Source: Ruminococcaceae bacterium D5
Lineage (GTDB): Bacteria; Bacillota; Clostridia; Oscillospirales; Ruminococcaceae
Assembly (NCBI GenBank): GCA_900113995.1
Contig: FORK01000004.1
Location: forward strand, 62,001 to 126,000
Direction of reading: 5' to 3'
Length of the DNA stretch: 64,000 nucleotides
Part shown: piece after piece, positions 46,403-54,283 of the stretch
How positions within the stretch are numbered: position 1 is the first letter of the stretch
Layout of the letters: the number at the start of each line of letters is the position of its first letter
Notes under the pieces: model-generated
What the model was told of the DNA's origin: nothing
What the model saw: the letters and a program-made list of their open reading frames with translations, nothing else
Databases searched by the model: none
Translations under genes and position numbers: made by a program

Positions 46403-47272
46403 CTATTTCATCAGAACGGCAGAAAGGCGGCAGGCATCCAGCAGCGCGCGCAGGTCATCCGGCGGCGGCGCAGAAAGGGCAAGGCGCCTCCCGGAAATCG
46501 GATGGGAAAAGGAAACTCTCTCGCAGTGCAGCGCCTGCCGCCCAATCAGGCGGGAATCCCCTCCATAGAGCGCGTCCCCCAGAAGCGGATGACCGGCGGC
46601 TGCACAGTGGGCGCGGATCTGGTGCATCCTTCCGGTGAGCAGGCGGCAGCGCAGCAGGGTGCAGTCCCCGTCCGGGCTGTATCCCAGCGCCGTATACTCG
46701 GTCACTGCCGAAAGCCCACCCGGAAGGACAGCCTGCTTCGGCTCATAGGGGACCTCCCTGCCGAGCGGAAAATCCATTCTCCCGCTGCCTGTGATCCGGC
46801 CGTGGGCGACGGCAAGGTAGCTCTTTTCGATGTTCCGCCAGAGCTTCGCTGCGGCCAGCTGATGCTTCGCCGCAACCAAAGCGCCGCTGGTGTCTTTATC
46901 CAGCCGGTTCATCGCCCGAAGCACCCCTTCGGCGGCATTTTCCAGCGTATCATAGCGGTGGGAGCCGGAGCGGTGGCAGACCATTCCGGCAGGCTTGTTG
47001 TAAACGGTCAGGTCCTCATCCTCATAGAGGACCGGAACCCCGACGCTGAGACGGTGCACCCGGGGCGGATCGAGGGGCAGAGCGACGGCAAGGATTTCTC
47101 CCGGATGCAGCGGGCGGGTTGAGCGGACCCGCTTCCCCGCGACGGTCAGCCCCTCGGGCAGCTGCTTGAGAAGGACGATCAGCCGCTTGGAATAGCCCTC
47201 GGCCAGCAGCCGTTCCTCAACCGTTTCCCCCTCCCGCGCCGCGGGATAGGAGAAGCGGCGCGCTCCGCTCAC
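46403..47272 (-). CDS. RluA-family pseudouridine synthase
   Basis: 289 residues from GTG 47272, overlapping the nnrD stop (GTGA). An S4-like N-terminal region (ERLLAEGYSKRLIVLLKQLP) is followed by the catalytic domain with the RLDKDTSG motif, whose Asp is the nucleophile, and GRMHQIRAHCAAAGHPLLGDALYGG. It isomerises uridine in rRNA or tRNA; the site (RluA, RluC or RluD type) cannot be fixed from sequence alone. Confidence 0.92.
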   Translation of the reverse strand: MSGARRFSYPAAREGETVEERLLAEGYSKRLIVLLKQLPEGLTVAGKRVRSTRPLHPGEILAVALPLDPPRVHRLSVGVPVLYEDEDLTVYNKPAGMVCHRSGSHRYDTLENAAEGVLRAMNRLDKDTSGALVAAKHQLAAAKLWRNIEKSYLAVAHGRITGSGRMDFPLGREVPYEPKQAVLPGGLSAVTEYTALGYSPDGDCTLLRCRLLTGRMHQIRAHCAAAGHPLLGDALYGGDSRLIGRQALHCERVSFSHPISGRRLALSAPPPDDLRALLDACRLSAVLMK

Positions 47273-48159
47273 AGCCCACGCTCCAGCAGGAGGCCGCCCA
47301 GCGCCTCGGGCAGCTCATGCGGCAGCATGGCCACCTTGGAGGAACGCAGCGCACAGCGCATCCCTGCCGCGCCATGCAGCCTTACCGCGGCGGCGGCCGC
47401 CTCCGCCGGCTCAAGTCCCTGCGCCAGCAGCGAAGCGGCAAAACCGGCCAGCACATCCCCTGAGCCGCCCCGCGCCATCCCCGCATTCCGTCCTTCATAA
47501 AGAAAGAGCCGCCCATCCGCAGCAGCCACGACGGTGTCGGCATCCTTGAGCACAACGATGCAGCGATGCTCCCGCGCAAAGGCCGCGGCGCATCCCCGCG
47601 GGTCCGCCTGAATCGTTTCCACGTCAAGTCCGGTCAACCGCGCCATCTCCCCCATATGCGGGGTCAGCACCGGAGGGTGCTTCGCTTCCCGCAGCAGCCA
47701 GAGCCGTCCGGCGACGGCATTAAGGCCGTCCGCGTCAATCAGCAGCGGACAGGGTGCACCGCGCAGCAGTCCTGCCGTCAGGGCTTTCCCGTCGGATGAA
47801 AGGCCAAGACCGCAGCCCACCAGAAGCGCTGACGCGGACTGCGCCCGCTCGAGCAGAGGCTCCACGGCCTGCGCAGCGATCTGCCCTGCTCCGTTGTCGG
47901 GAAGCGTCAAAAAGGTCGGTTCGTACAGCTTGGCCTGCGCAGCGGCAAGTACCGGCAAAACGGAAGCAAGGGTAACAATTCCGGCGCCCATCCGCAGCGC
48001 CGCCAGAGTACAGAGCGCCGCAGCCCCGGTGTAGCCGGCACTGCCTGCGACGATCAGCAGTCGTCCGAAATTCCCCTTGTGCGCGCCGGGATTGCGGGCG
48101 GGCAGCAATGCGGCCGCTTCTCCCACCGTCAGCATACGGGGTTCCTGTTTTTGCTCCAT
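47269..48159 (-). CDS. nnrD: ADP-dependent NAD(P)H-hydrate dehydratase
   Basis: 296 residues from ATG 48159 behind GGAGG. Ribokinase-like fold marks are GNFGRLLIVAGSAGYTGAA, LTPHMGEMARLTG and the anion-hole motif ARGGSGDVLAGF. It repairs damaged, hydrated NADH and NADPH. Only the YjeF C-terminal-type domain is present; the epimerase domain that is often fused is missing and must be encoded elsewhere, if at all. It is cotranscribed with the RluA-family gene. Confidence 0.9.
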   Translation of the reverse strand: MEQKQEPRMLTVGEAAALLPARNPGAHKGNFGRLLIVAGSAGYTGAAALCTLAALRMGAGIVTLASVLPVLAAAQAKLYEPTFLTLPDNGAGQIAAQAVEPLLERAQSASALLVGCGLGLSSDGKALTAGLLRGAPCPLLIDADGLNAVAGRLWLLREAKHPPVLTPHMGEMARLTGLDVETIQADPRGCAAAFAREHRCIVVLKDADTVVAAADGRLFLYEGRNAGMARGGSGDVLAGFAASLLAQGLEPAEAAAAAVRLHGAAGMRCALRSSKVAMLPHELPEALGGLLLERGL

Positions 48160-48323
48160 GTCAAGTCCTCCCTGCGGCCAAATTTTTCTTGATCAGTGTA
48201 ACACGCGTCTTGAGCCTTTTGCAACGGGAACTGGCCTCTGCAAAAAAATTTCCGTAGTATTTTACCCAAATATTACGAATTGTATCGAATTTTTGGAACA
48301 TTTCGTCATTTATCAAAATGTTC

Positions 48324-48375
48324 TTGTGTTTCGGCCGGGCTTGTGCTATTATACATTTAGAAGATCTTCTAAATG
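48324..48375 (+). promoter_or_regulatory. sdpRI promoter with palindromic operator
   Basis: TTGTGT (48324-48329), a 17-bp spacer and TATTAT (48347-48352) with a TGn extension. Directly after the -10 is a perfect 22-bp palindrome, CATTTAGAAGATCTTCTAAATG (48354-48375, first half CATTTAGAAGA), 14 bp ahead of the start codon. SdpR/ArsR proteins bind such sites, so autorepression is likely. Confidence 0.75.
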
Positions 48376-48389
48376 AAAGGAGCGGCAGC

Positions 48390-48662
48390 ATGGGATTCTC
48401 TGAAACCTTCAAGGCCCTTTCCGACCCGACCCGGCGGGAAATTCTCCGGATGCTGAAATCCGGGCCGATGAGCGCCGGGGAGATCGCCGCCCATTTTTCC
48501 ATCACCGGCGCTTCGATCTCCCACCACCTTTCGGTGATGCGTGACGCCGGGCTGGTACTCGACGACCGGGTAGGCAAATACATCTATTATGAGCTGAATC
48601 TTACGGTGGTCGATGAGCTGCTCGCCTGGGCGGCCGACCTGAAAGGAGATGGTTCCCAATGA
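48390..48662 (+). CDS. sdpR: ArsR/SdpR-family transcriptional repressor
   Basis: 90 residues from ATG 48390 behind AAAGGAG; the longer open frame upstream lacks a ribosome site. The winged helix includes ALSDPTRREILRMLKSGPMS, here the first half, then ITGASISHHLSVMRDAGLV. It lacks the metal-binding Cys/His box of ArsR/SmtB proteins. The SdpI-type gene next to it (ATGA overlap) indicates the SdpRI immunity/signalling pair, in which membrane-bound SdpI sequesters the repressor. Confidence 0.88.
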   Translation: MGFSETFKALSDPTRREILRMLKSGPMSAGEIAAHFSITGASISHHLSVMRDAGLVLDDRVGKYIYYELNLTVVDELLAWAADLKGDGSQ

Positions 48663-49324
48663 AATTCAGCAGAAAAACGACCATTCTGATTTGGGTGCTC
48701 GCACTTCTGCCGCTGGCCGCGACAGCTGTTCTGTACCGGAGGCTTCCGGAACAAATTCCCGGGCAGTGGGGCCTTGACGGAAGCGTCCGATACGATCCAA
48801 AGGCAACGATCTGGGGAATCGCGCTGCTTTCTCCGCTCTTTGCCTTTCTGATTCCGCTGATGGCGAGGGTCGATCCGCGGCGGAAGAACTATCAGAAATT
48901 TTCGGGAACCTATCAGGGATTTCTGGTCGTTCTGATGCTGTTTCTTGCCGCAATGAACGGCATCATCCTCTCCGAAAGCCTGCACCCCGGGCGGATCAAC
49001 GTCGCCAAGGTCGTCACCATCGGCTGCGGCCTGCTCTTCGCCTGGCTTGGCAATGTGATGCCTAAAATCCGCAGCAACTTCTTCTTCGGTATCAAGACGC
49101 CCTGGACCCTCTCAGACCCGCGTGTCTGGGAACGGACCCACCGGCTGGGAGGTTACTGCTTTTTTGCAGGCGGAATTCTGACGGTCCTTTTGGCTCTTCT
49201 GCTGCCGCAGCGGATTCTCTTTTACGGCTTCTTTGCTCTGATGATGGCCATCTGCCTTATCCCCACAATAATGAGCTGCATCTGGTATCGAAGGCTTTCC
49301 GGCAAGGGAACGGACAAGAGCTGA
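48659..49324 (+). CDS. sdpI: SdpI-family membrane protein
   Basis: 221 residues with six hydrophobic segments. The N-terminal DUF1648 part has LPEQIPGQWGLDGSVRYDPK and the SdpI domain contains MPKIRSNFFFGIKTPWTLSD with VWERTHRLGG. In Bacillus subtilis, SdpI gives immunity to the SdpC toxin and signals to SdpR. No SdpC-like toxin is in the window, so the peptide sensed here is unknown. Translation is coupled to sdpR. Confidence 0.88.
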   Translation: MKFSRKTTILIWVLALLPLAATAVLYRRLPEQIPGQWGLDGSVRYDPKATIWGIALLSPLFAFLIPLMARVDPRRKNYQKFSGTYQGFLVVLMLFLAAMNGIILSESLHPGRINVAKVVTIGCGLLFAWLGNVMPKIRSNFFFGIKTPWTLSDPRVWERTHRLGGYCFFAGGILTVLLALLLPQRILFYGFFALMMAICLIPTIMSCIWYRRLSGKGTDKS

Positions 49325-49623
49325 GTACAAATCCTTGCCTGCGCAGATCAAACCGGCGGCTCGGCCGGCAGCTTAGGCACGCCCCATCAGGGCGCCGGAT
49401 GCAATTTTGTTCTGCCCATACCACTGGCTCCGCGGTCCGTAAACAGGCATCCAGCGGGGGCAACTCCCCCGCCGAAAAAGCATTGGCGATGGCCCGCCTT
49501 TGTCCGGCGCTTGAAGCGGAAGCTTCTTACGCAGCGCATCCACGGAGGCGGCTCCCCCGCCGAAAAAAGAAGGCGCGGATTTCATCAATCCGTGCCTTCT
49601 TTGAATGGGAGACCGTTTGCAGC
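49325..49623. other. Intergenic region with an 89-bp tandem duplication and a terminator
   Basis: No gene seen. GCATCCAGCGGGGGCAACTC, CCCCGCCGAAAAA starts at 49447 and a similar block starts at 49536 (period 89 bp). The first copy has a GCGGGGG/CCCCCGC hairpin. At 49566-49602 lies a bidirectional terminator (AAAGAAGGCGCGGATT with one G-T pair, loop TCATC) for the TRAP operon. Confidence 0.7.
49566..49602 (-). terminator. Terminator of the TRAP transporter operon
   Basis: A 16-bp stem with one G-T pair and a TCATC loop, 22 bp beyond the dctM stop codon, with an A-run on the left that gives T-rich RNA on the minus strand. Confidence 0.8.
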
Positions 49624-50892
49624 TTATCCAAGCAGATTTGGCAGGAACAGGACGGTCTGCGGGACAAAGGTGACAATCAGCAGCACGACGATGAGCACCG
49701 CGATCATCGGAAGCAGGTCACGCATCTGCTCCTTGAGGGAAACCTTTGCGATCGAACCGGCGACAAAAAGACAGACGCCCAGCGGAGGGGTGCACATGCC
49801 GATGGTCAGGTTGACCGCCATAATCAGGCCGAAGTGAATCAGATCGATGTTGTACATCTGCACCATCGGCAGGAAAAGCGGAGTAAAGAGCACCAGCGCA
49901 CTGGTCGTGTCGATGAAGGTGCCCGCGATGAGCAGAATCACGTTGATGACCAGAAGCAGGATCACCTTGCTGTGAATTGCGGAAGCCATCATGGCGCTGA
50001 TGGCCTGCGGCACCTGATTGACGGTGATGATCCAGGTGAACAGCGAGGCAAATGCAACGACGATCAATACCTGACCGGTCGATTTGGCGCAGTTGACAAG
50101 GGCGCTGATGATGCTCTTAAACTTGAGCTCACGATAGATGAAGATGCCGACAATCAGCGCATAGAAAACAGCAATCGCGCCCGACTCGGTGGCGGTGAAC
50201 TTGCCGCTCATGATGCCGCCGATGATGATCACCGGCATAAAGAGCGCGAGAAGCGCGCTTTTTCCGGCATTGAGAATCTCCTTGAGGGAGGCGCGGGTTT
50301 CACGCCCCTTATAATTGCGCTTTTTGCCGACGATGTAGCTGTAAATCATCAGGCCGACGCCCATCAGGATGCCGGGGATGAAGCCGCCGATAAACAGCTT
50401 GCCGACGCTCACGTTGGCCATGACGCCATAAATCAGCAAGGGAATCGACGGCGGGATGATCGGCCCGATCGAGCCGCCGCAGGCGGACAGCGGAGCGGAA
50501 AAGGTATTCTCATAGCCCTTCTCCTTCATCAGTGGGATCATGATGCCGCCGATGGCGGCAGTGGCGGCAATGGCCGATCCGGTAATCGCCGCAAAGAACA
50601 TGCAGGCGAGGATATTGACCATCGCCAGACCGCTCGGAAAATGCCCCAGCAGAGTGTCGGCGAAGTCAACCATCCGCTTGCTCATGCCGCCCTGGAACAT
50701 CAGCTCGCCGGCCAGCATGAAAAGGGGAATCGCGATCAGCGCAATCGAATCGGCTCCGGTAAACATCCGCTGCACCACGACCAGCGGGGGAAAGCCGTTT
50801 AAGAGAACGCCGCCCAGCGAGACAAAGCCGAGGGAAAAGCAGATCGGAACGCCGATCAGAAAGATTGCAAAGAGCCAAAGAATCATTCCCAT
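49624..50892 (-). CDS. dctM: TRAP transporter large membrane subunit (DctM)
   Basis: 422 residues from ATG 50892 behind AGGAGGG, with about 12 hydrophobic segments. Family features are the opening GVPICFSLGFVSLGGVLLNG, SALIAIPLFMLAGELMFQGG-like DSIALIAIPLFMLAGEL, FAAITGSAIAATAAIGGIM and PPLGVCLFVAG near the end. It transports a carboxylated solute with Na+ or H+, together with DctQ and the DctP binding protein. It is the last gene of the nitrilase-DUF2848-TRAP operon. Confidence 0.92.
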   Translation of the reverse strand: MGMILWLFAIFLIGVPICFSLGFVSLGGVLLNGFPPLVVVQRMFTGADSIALIAIPLFMLAGELMFQGGMSKRMVDFADTLLGHFPSGLAMVNILACMFFAAITGSAIAATAAIGGIMIPLMKEKGYENTFSAPLSACGGSIGPIIPPSIPLLIYGVMANVSVGKLFIGGFIPGILMGVGLMIYSYIVGKKRNYKGRETRASLKEILNAGKSALLALFMPVIIIGGIMSGKFTATESGAIAVFYALIVGIFIYRELKFKSIISALVNCAKSTGQVLIVVAFASLFTWIITVNQVPQAISAMMASAIHSKVILLLVINVILLIAGTFIDTTSALVLFTPLFLPMVQMYNIDLIHFGLIMAVNLTIGMCTPPLGVCLFVAGSIAKVSLKEQMRDLLPMIAVLIVVLLIVTFVPQTVLFLPNLLG

Positions 50893-50895
50893 CGC

Positions 50896-51384
50896 TTAAT
50901 TTCCCTCCTTTTGCGCGCCGCCGAAATTCTTGACCTGCCCGATGATATGGGGAACCATGTAGTAGAGCATCAGGACGGCGGAAATCGGAACGCTCAGGTA
51001 ATAATAGAACATCGGGACCGGCAGGTAAGGGGCAAGCTGCGTCTTGCCGGTGACGGCAAATTTCCATCCATAATAAGCGAGGAAGATGAAAAAACCGCAG
51101 AGCGCGATATTGATGACAAGCTCAAGAGCGGCCCGCAACTTCGGCTTCAGGCAGGAGATGACCACATCGATATTCAGATGGGCCTTCTCCCGCACACACC
51201 AGGCGGCACCCAGAAAAACGAGGTAAGTAAAGCAGAGGCGGATAACGTCCTGGCTCCAGGCCAGCGGACTCTTGAGGATAAAACGAAATACTACCTGCAG
51301 AAAGGTCACCAGAAAGAGCACAAAGGCGCTGGTGGCCATCAGCGTCTTGATAACGCCGTCCACAACCTTGGTAACGGTTTTCAT
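50896..51384 (-). CDS. dctQ: TRAP transporter small membrane subunit (DctQ)
   Basis: 162 residues, four membrane segments, with the DctQ marks LVTFLQVVFRFILKSPLAWSQ, split as FLQVVFRF and SPLAWSQD, and WCVREKAHLNIDV. It bridges the binding protein and the large subunit. It is 3 bp ahead of dctM, and is separated from dctP by a strong hairpin that may lower its expression relative to the binding protein. Confidence 0.9.
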   Translation of the reverse strand: MKTVTKVVDGVIKTLMATSAFVLFLVTFLQVVFRFILKSPLAWSQDVIRLCFTYLVFLGAAWCVREKAHLNIDVVISCLKPKLRAALELVINIALCGFFIFLAYYGWKFAVTGKTQLAPYLPVPMFYYYLSVPISAVLMLYYMVPHIIGQVKNFGGAQKEGN

Positions 51385-51403
51385 GAAAGCTCCTCCCGAA
51401 TGG

Positions 51404-51439
51404 AGCAGGACACGAGGTCCGACGGCTTCGTGTCCTGCT
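51404..51439 (-). terminator. Hairpin between dctP and dctQ (partial terminator or mRNA stabiliser)
   Basis: AGCAGGACACGA pairs exactly with TCGTGTCCTGCT around a 12-nt loop, with no T-run. It is placed inside an operon, where such hairpins often protect the upstream mRNA so that binding protein is made in excess. Confidence 0.6.
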
Positions 51440-51454
51440 TCGACTCACAATTCT

Positions 51455-52516
51455 TTATTTGGAAGCGAGGTAGTTCATCACTTCCTCAACCAGAGCAGGA
51501 TCGACCAGCTTCTTGACCTCTTCACGCTGATAGAGGCCCTCGGTAGCCTTAACGAAGGAGTCGAGATCGGGCTCGGTGACGATCATGCCGGCAGCCTTGA
51601 TCTCCTCGAGGTACTTGTCCTCCTGAGCGGAGATGGCCTTGCGCTGCTCCACAACGGCGTATGCCGCGGCGTCGTCGATCGCCTTCTGGAGCTCGGCGGG
51701 CAGGGAATCATAGAAATCCTTGTTCATGATCATGCTCTGAGCGGCATAGGTGTGGCCGTCCAGGGTCATATACTTCTGAACTTCGTTGAAGCGGGAGGTC
51801 GCAATCGAGGTAACAGGGTTCTCCTGACCGTCAACCATGCCCTGCTGAAGCGCGGTGTAAAGCTCATTGAAAGGAACGGGGGTGGCGGTGGCGCCGAGCG
51901 CATCGGTCAGAGCAAACCAGATGGGCGCTTCCTGAACGCGGATGCTCAGTCCCTTCATATCCGCGGCGCTCTTGACCTCGCGGACGTTGTTGGTGAAGTG
52001 ACGGAAGCCGAGTTCGGTGAAGCCGAGATGCTTGAAGCCCTGTGCCTCAAAGAGAGGGGCAAACTTGTCCTGAAGCATGTTGTCCAGCACGTCATAGGCC
52101 TCTTCCTTGTTCGCAAAGAGGTAGGGGATCGAAAGGACCTGTACCTCGGAAACCCATGCGGGCAGGGTGCCGTCGGTGGTGACGATGGTCATCTGGATGG
52201 TGCCGAGCTTGACGCCCTCAGCGGCCTCACGCTCGCCGCCGAGCGCACCGTTCGGGAAAATGTTGACCTTGAACTGGCCGTTTGAAAGCTCCTCAACCTT
52301 CTCCTTGAAGAAGGTGGCGCCGACGGTGGACTGATGGTCCTCGTTGCCGACGGTGGCAATCTTGATCTCATAGGTCTTGCCTGCGGGAGCAGCCGAAGAA
52401 GCGGCCTCCGGAGCGGCGCCCGACGCAGCGGGAGCAGCGGAAGACGACCCGCCGCATCCGGCGAGGGTCATGGCAAACAGCGAAAGAGCAAGCGCAAAAC
52501 TAGCAAACTTTTTCAT
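51455..52516 (-). CDS. dctP: TRAP transporter solute-binding lipoprotein (DctP)
   Basis: 353 residues. A lipoprotein signal peptide ends in the lipobox LAGC (Cys21), followed by a Ser/Ala-rich linker (about 22-45). The binding domain has IFPNGALGGEREAAEGVKLGTIQM, here only the first half cited: IFPNGALGGERE, then GFTELGFRHFTNN, and GLSIRVQEAPIW with the conserved Arg that grips the ligand carboxylate. NELYTALQQGMVDGQENPV is also typical. It captures an acid outside the membrane and passes it to DctQM. Confidence 0.92.
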   Translation of the reverse strand: MKKFASFALALSLFAMTLAGCGGSSSAAPAASGAAPEAASSAAPAGKTYEIKIATVGNEDHQSTVGATFFKEKVEELSNGQFKVNIFPNGALGGEREAAEGVKLGTIQMTIVTTDGTLPAWVSEVQVLSIPYLFANKEEAYDVLDNMLQDKFAPLFEAQGFKHLGFTELGFRHFTNNVREVKSAADMKGLSIRVQEAPIWFALTDALGATATPVPFNELYTALQQGMVDGQENPVTSIATSRFNEVQKYMTLDGHTYAAQSMIMNKDFYDSLPAELQKAIDDAAAYAVVEQRKAISAQEDKYLEEIKAAGMIVTEPDLDSFVKATEGLYQREEVKKLVDPALVEEVMNYLASK

Positions 52517-52518
52517 GA

Positions 52519-53211
52519 TTATCTTTCCTCCTCAGTAATGGCAGTTGCACGATAGAAACAGGCGATCGAGCGCGAAAGGGTATCGTCAACCAGCTCGCAG
52601 CGGAAAGTTGTTCCGAACTTGAAGCCGGCCAGCGCCGGAACAGTGCCCGAGAAGATGACGCTGTTGCCGATGTCCCCTACCCGTTCACAAAGCTCCGAAA
52701 GGATCTTCTCAGGCGGCAGGATGTCGGCAAGGGTGCCGTCCTGATAGGGAATTTCGGCGCCGTCCACCGTCTGGAAGGACCGGACACGGATCGAATCCCA
52801 GTGAGCCTTGATGTCGTCGTAATCCCACACGTCCATGCCGATCGGCTTGGGGCAGATCTGCTTGGCCTTGAGAACGTTCTGTCCTTCAAGCTCGCGGTCG
52901 GTATGGTCGCTTCCTACCCCGATGTAAATTTTGCCCCCGCAGACAAGGATGATGTATTCCACCTCGCCGCAGGTGCGGTTTCCGACGAACTGAAGATCCT
53001 CCTCCTGAGTCAGAAGCAGGTTCGAGCACTCGAAGATCGTCGGGATTTTCTTCGGCGCAGGCACGCCGAGGTCCCGCTCAAGCTCGCGGATGTGCTCCAT
53101 GGTTTTCTCCATGTTGCGCCCGGCATAACCGATCGCAAAGAGATGCTGGTATTCCATCTCGAGGGGCTTGACGCTTCCCCCCTGGTGGAGGCGGAAGGAA
53201 ATCTTGCTCAT
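52519..53211 (-). CDS. DUF2848-family protein, likely acid hydrolase
   Basis: 230 residues, soluble. Recognised by GVGSDHTDRELE, KQICPKPIGMDVWDYDDIKAHWD, cited in parts as KQICPKP and DVWDYDDIKAHWD, and GNSVIFSGTVP. DUF2848 is distantly like the fumarylacetoacetate hydrolase fold; the His-Thr-Asp-Arg-Glu cluster could bind metal. Function is not established. The gene lies between the amidase gene and dctP, with a 2-bp gap to dctP, so it probably acts on the same imported compound or its amidase product. Confidence 0.8.
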   Translation of the reverse strand: MSKISFRLHQGGSVKPLEMEYQHLFAIGYAGRNMEKTMEHIRELERDLGVPAPKKIPTIFECSNLLLTQEEDLQFVGNRTCGEVEYIILVCGGKIYIGVGSDHTDRELEGQNVLKAKQICPKPIGMDVWDYDDIKAHWDSIRVRSFQTVDGAEIPYQDGTLADILPPEKILSELCERVGDIGNSVIFSGTVPALAGFKFGTTFRCELVDDTLSRSIACFYRATAITEEER

Positions 53212-53226
53212 GGATATGGTTCCTCC

Positions 53227-54015
53227 TTATTTGATTTCATATAAAGCAGGGCGGCGGTCACGGTAGACGTTGATGCTCTCGCGAATGCCGCGCACAACCT
53301 CAAGATCAAGATCGGCGGTCAGGATCTGCTCCCCCTCGCCGCCAAGCACAAGGACCTCTCCCCACGGGTCGAGGAGGATCGAGTGGCCAGCATACTTGGT
53401 CTGGCCCGCCGTTCCGCAGGAATTGGTGGCCACGACAAACATCTGGTTCTCGATGGCGCGGGCGGTGTTGAGAATCTCCCAGTGGCGGGTGCGCAGCTTG
53501 GGCCACTGGGCGACGACGAAGAGCAGGTCGATGCCGCGCAGCGCGAGGCTTCTCTCCAGCTCGAGGAAACGGATATCGTAGCAGATGACGATTCCACAGC
53601 GGACTCCGTCCAGCTCAAAGGTCACCAGACGCTCTCCAAACTCGAAGGAATGGTGTTCTCCCATCGGGGTGAACAGATGGGTCTTGTCGTAATCCGCAAC
53701 GACCTCACCCTGACGGTTGAAGGTATAACTGGTATTATAGATTTTTCCGCCCCGGACGTTGGAAACTGAACCGGCGACGATGTTGACGCCCAGTTCCTTT
53801 GCAAGGGGACCGAAGGTGGCCTTGACCCGCTCGCCCTCACGGTCGGAGAGCGCCTCGAGGTTTTCGCTGGGGAAAAAGCCGACGTTCCAGGTTTCAGGCA
53901 GGGTGACAACATCCGCCCCGGTCGCAGCCGCGCGCCGCACCAGCTCCACCGCATGAGCGAAGTTGTACTCGGGTTCTCCGAGCTTCATATCCATCTGGAT
54001 TGCGGAAACTCTCAC
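53227..54015 (-). CDS. Carbon-nitrogen hydrolase (nitrilase-superfamily amidase)
   Basis: 262 residues from GTG 54015 behind AAAGGAGG; an ATG upstream (54066) lies before that site and in the promoter. The Glu-Lys-Cys triad is complete: Glu41 (LPETWN), Lys111 (YDKTHLF) and Cys145 (CYDIRF). The sequence is most like the omega-amidase/YafV branch, which hydrolyses short amides such as 2-oxo-acid amides or N-carbamoyl compounds. It leads the operon with the DUF2848 protein and the TRAP transporter, and is divergent from a GntR regulator. Confidence 0.88.
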   Translation of the reverse strand: MRVSAIQMDMKLGEPEYNFAHAVELVRRAAATGADVVTLPETWNVGFFPSENLEALSDREGERVKATFGPLAKELGVNIVAGSVSNVRGGKIYNTSYTFNRQGEVVADYDKTHLFTPMGEHHSFEFGERLVTFELDGVRCGIVICYDIRFLELERSLALRGIDLLFVVAQWPKLRTRHWEILNTARAIENQMFVVATNSCGTAGQTKYAGHSILLDPWGEVLVLGGEGEQILTADLDLEVVRGIRESINVYRDRRPALYEIK

Positions 54016-54071
54016 GCTGAAATCCTCCTTTTGAAAATTTGGTGATTCCGCTTGCCGCGGAATCAAATATG

Positions 54072-54110
54072 TGATATGTTATATATATCATATTCCATGG
54101 CACAGGTCAA
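54072..54110 (-). promoter_or_regulatory. Promoter of the amidase-TRAP operon with overlapping FCD operator
   Basis: Minus strand: TTGACC (54105-54110), a 17-bp spacer and TATATA (54082-54087). The inverted repeat TGATAT-N7-ATATCA (54072-54090) covers the -10. A GntR/FCD gene is divergent, so steric repression by it is a reasonable inference. Confidence 0.7.
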
Positions 54111-54212
54111 TCTTTTTTTCAAACTTCATTCATATATTCCTATACTCAGGACTCTTATTTGTGCTTTTTCACAAGTGATCTTACAATCAGCTAAAAATCT
54201 CCAGTCTGATAG

Positions 54213-54241
54213 TTGAAAAAAAGCGCCGGTTCCTGTATTCT
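54213..54241 (+). promoter_or_regulatory. Sigma-A promoter of the GntR/FCD gene
   Basis: TTGAAA (54213-54218), a 17-bp spacer and TATTCT (54236-54241), 42 bp before the start codon. Confidence 0.65.
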
Positions 54242-54283
54242 TGTAAGGTAAAATATCGGATACGATCAGAAGGAATGAAACGT

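Noticed and set aside
49399-50802. A 467-codon plus-strand frame over dctM
   Set aside because: Antisense shadow with His/Asp/Gln-rich content; dctM on the other strand is certain.
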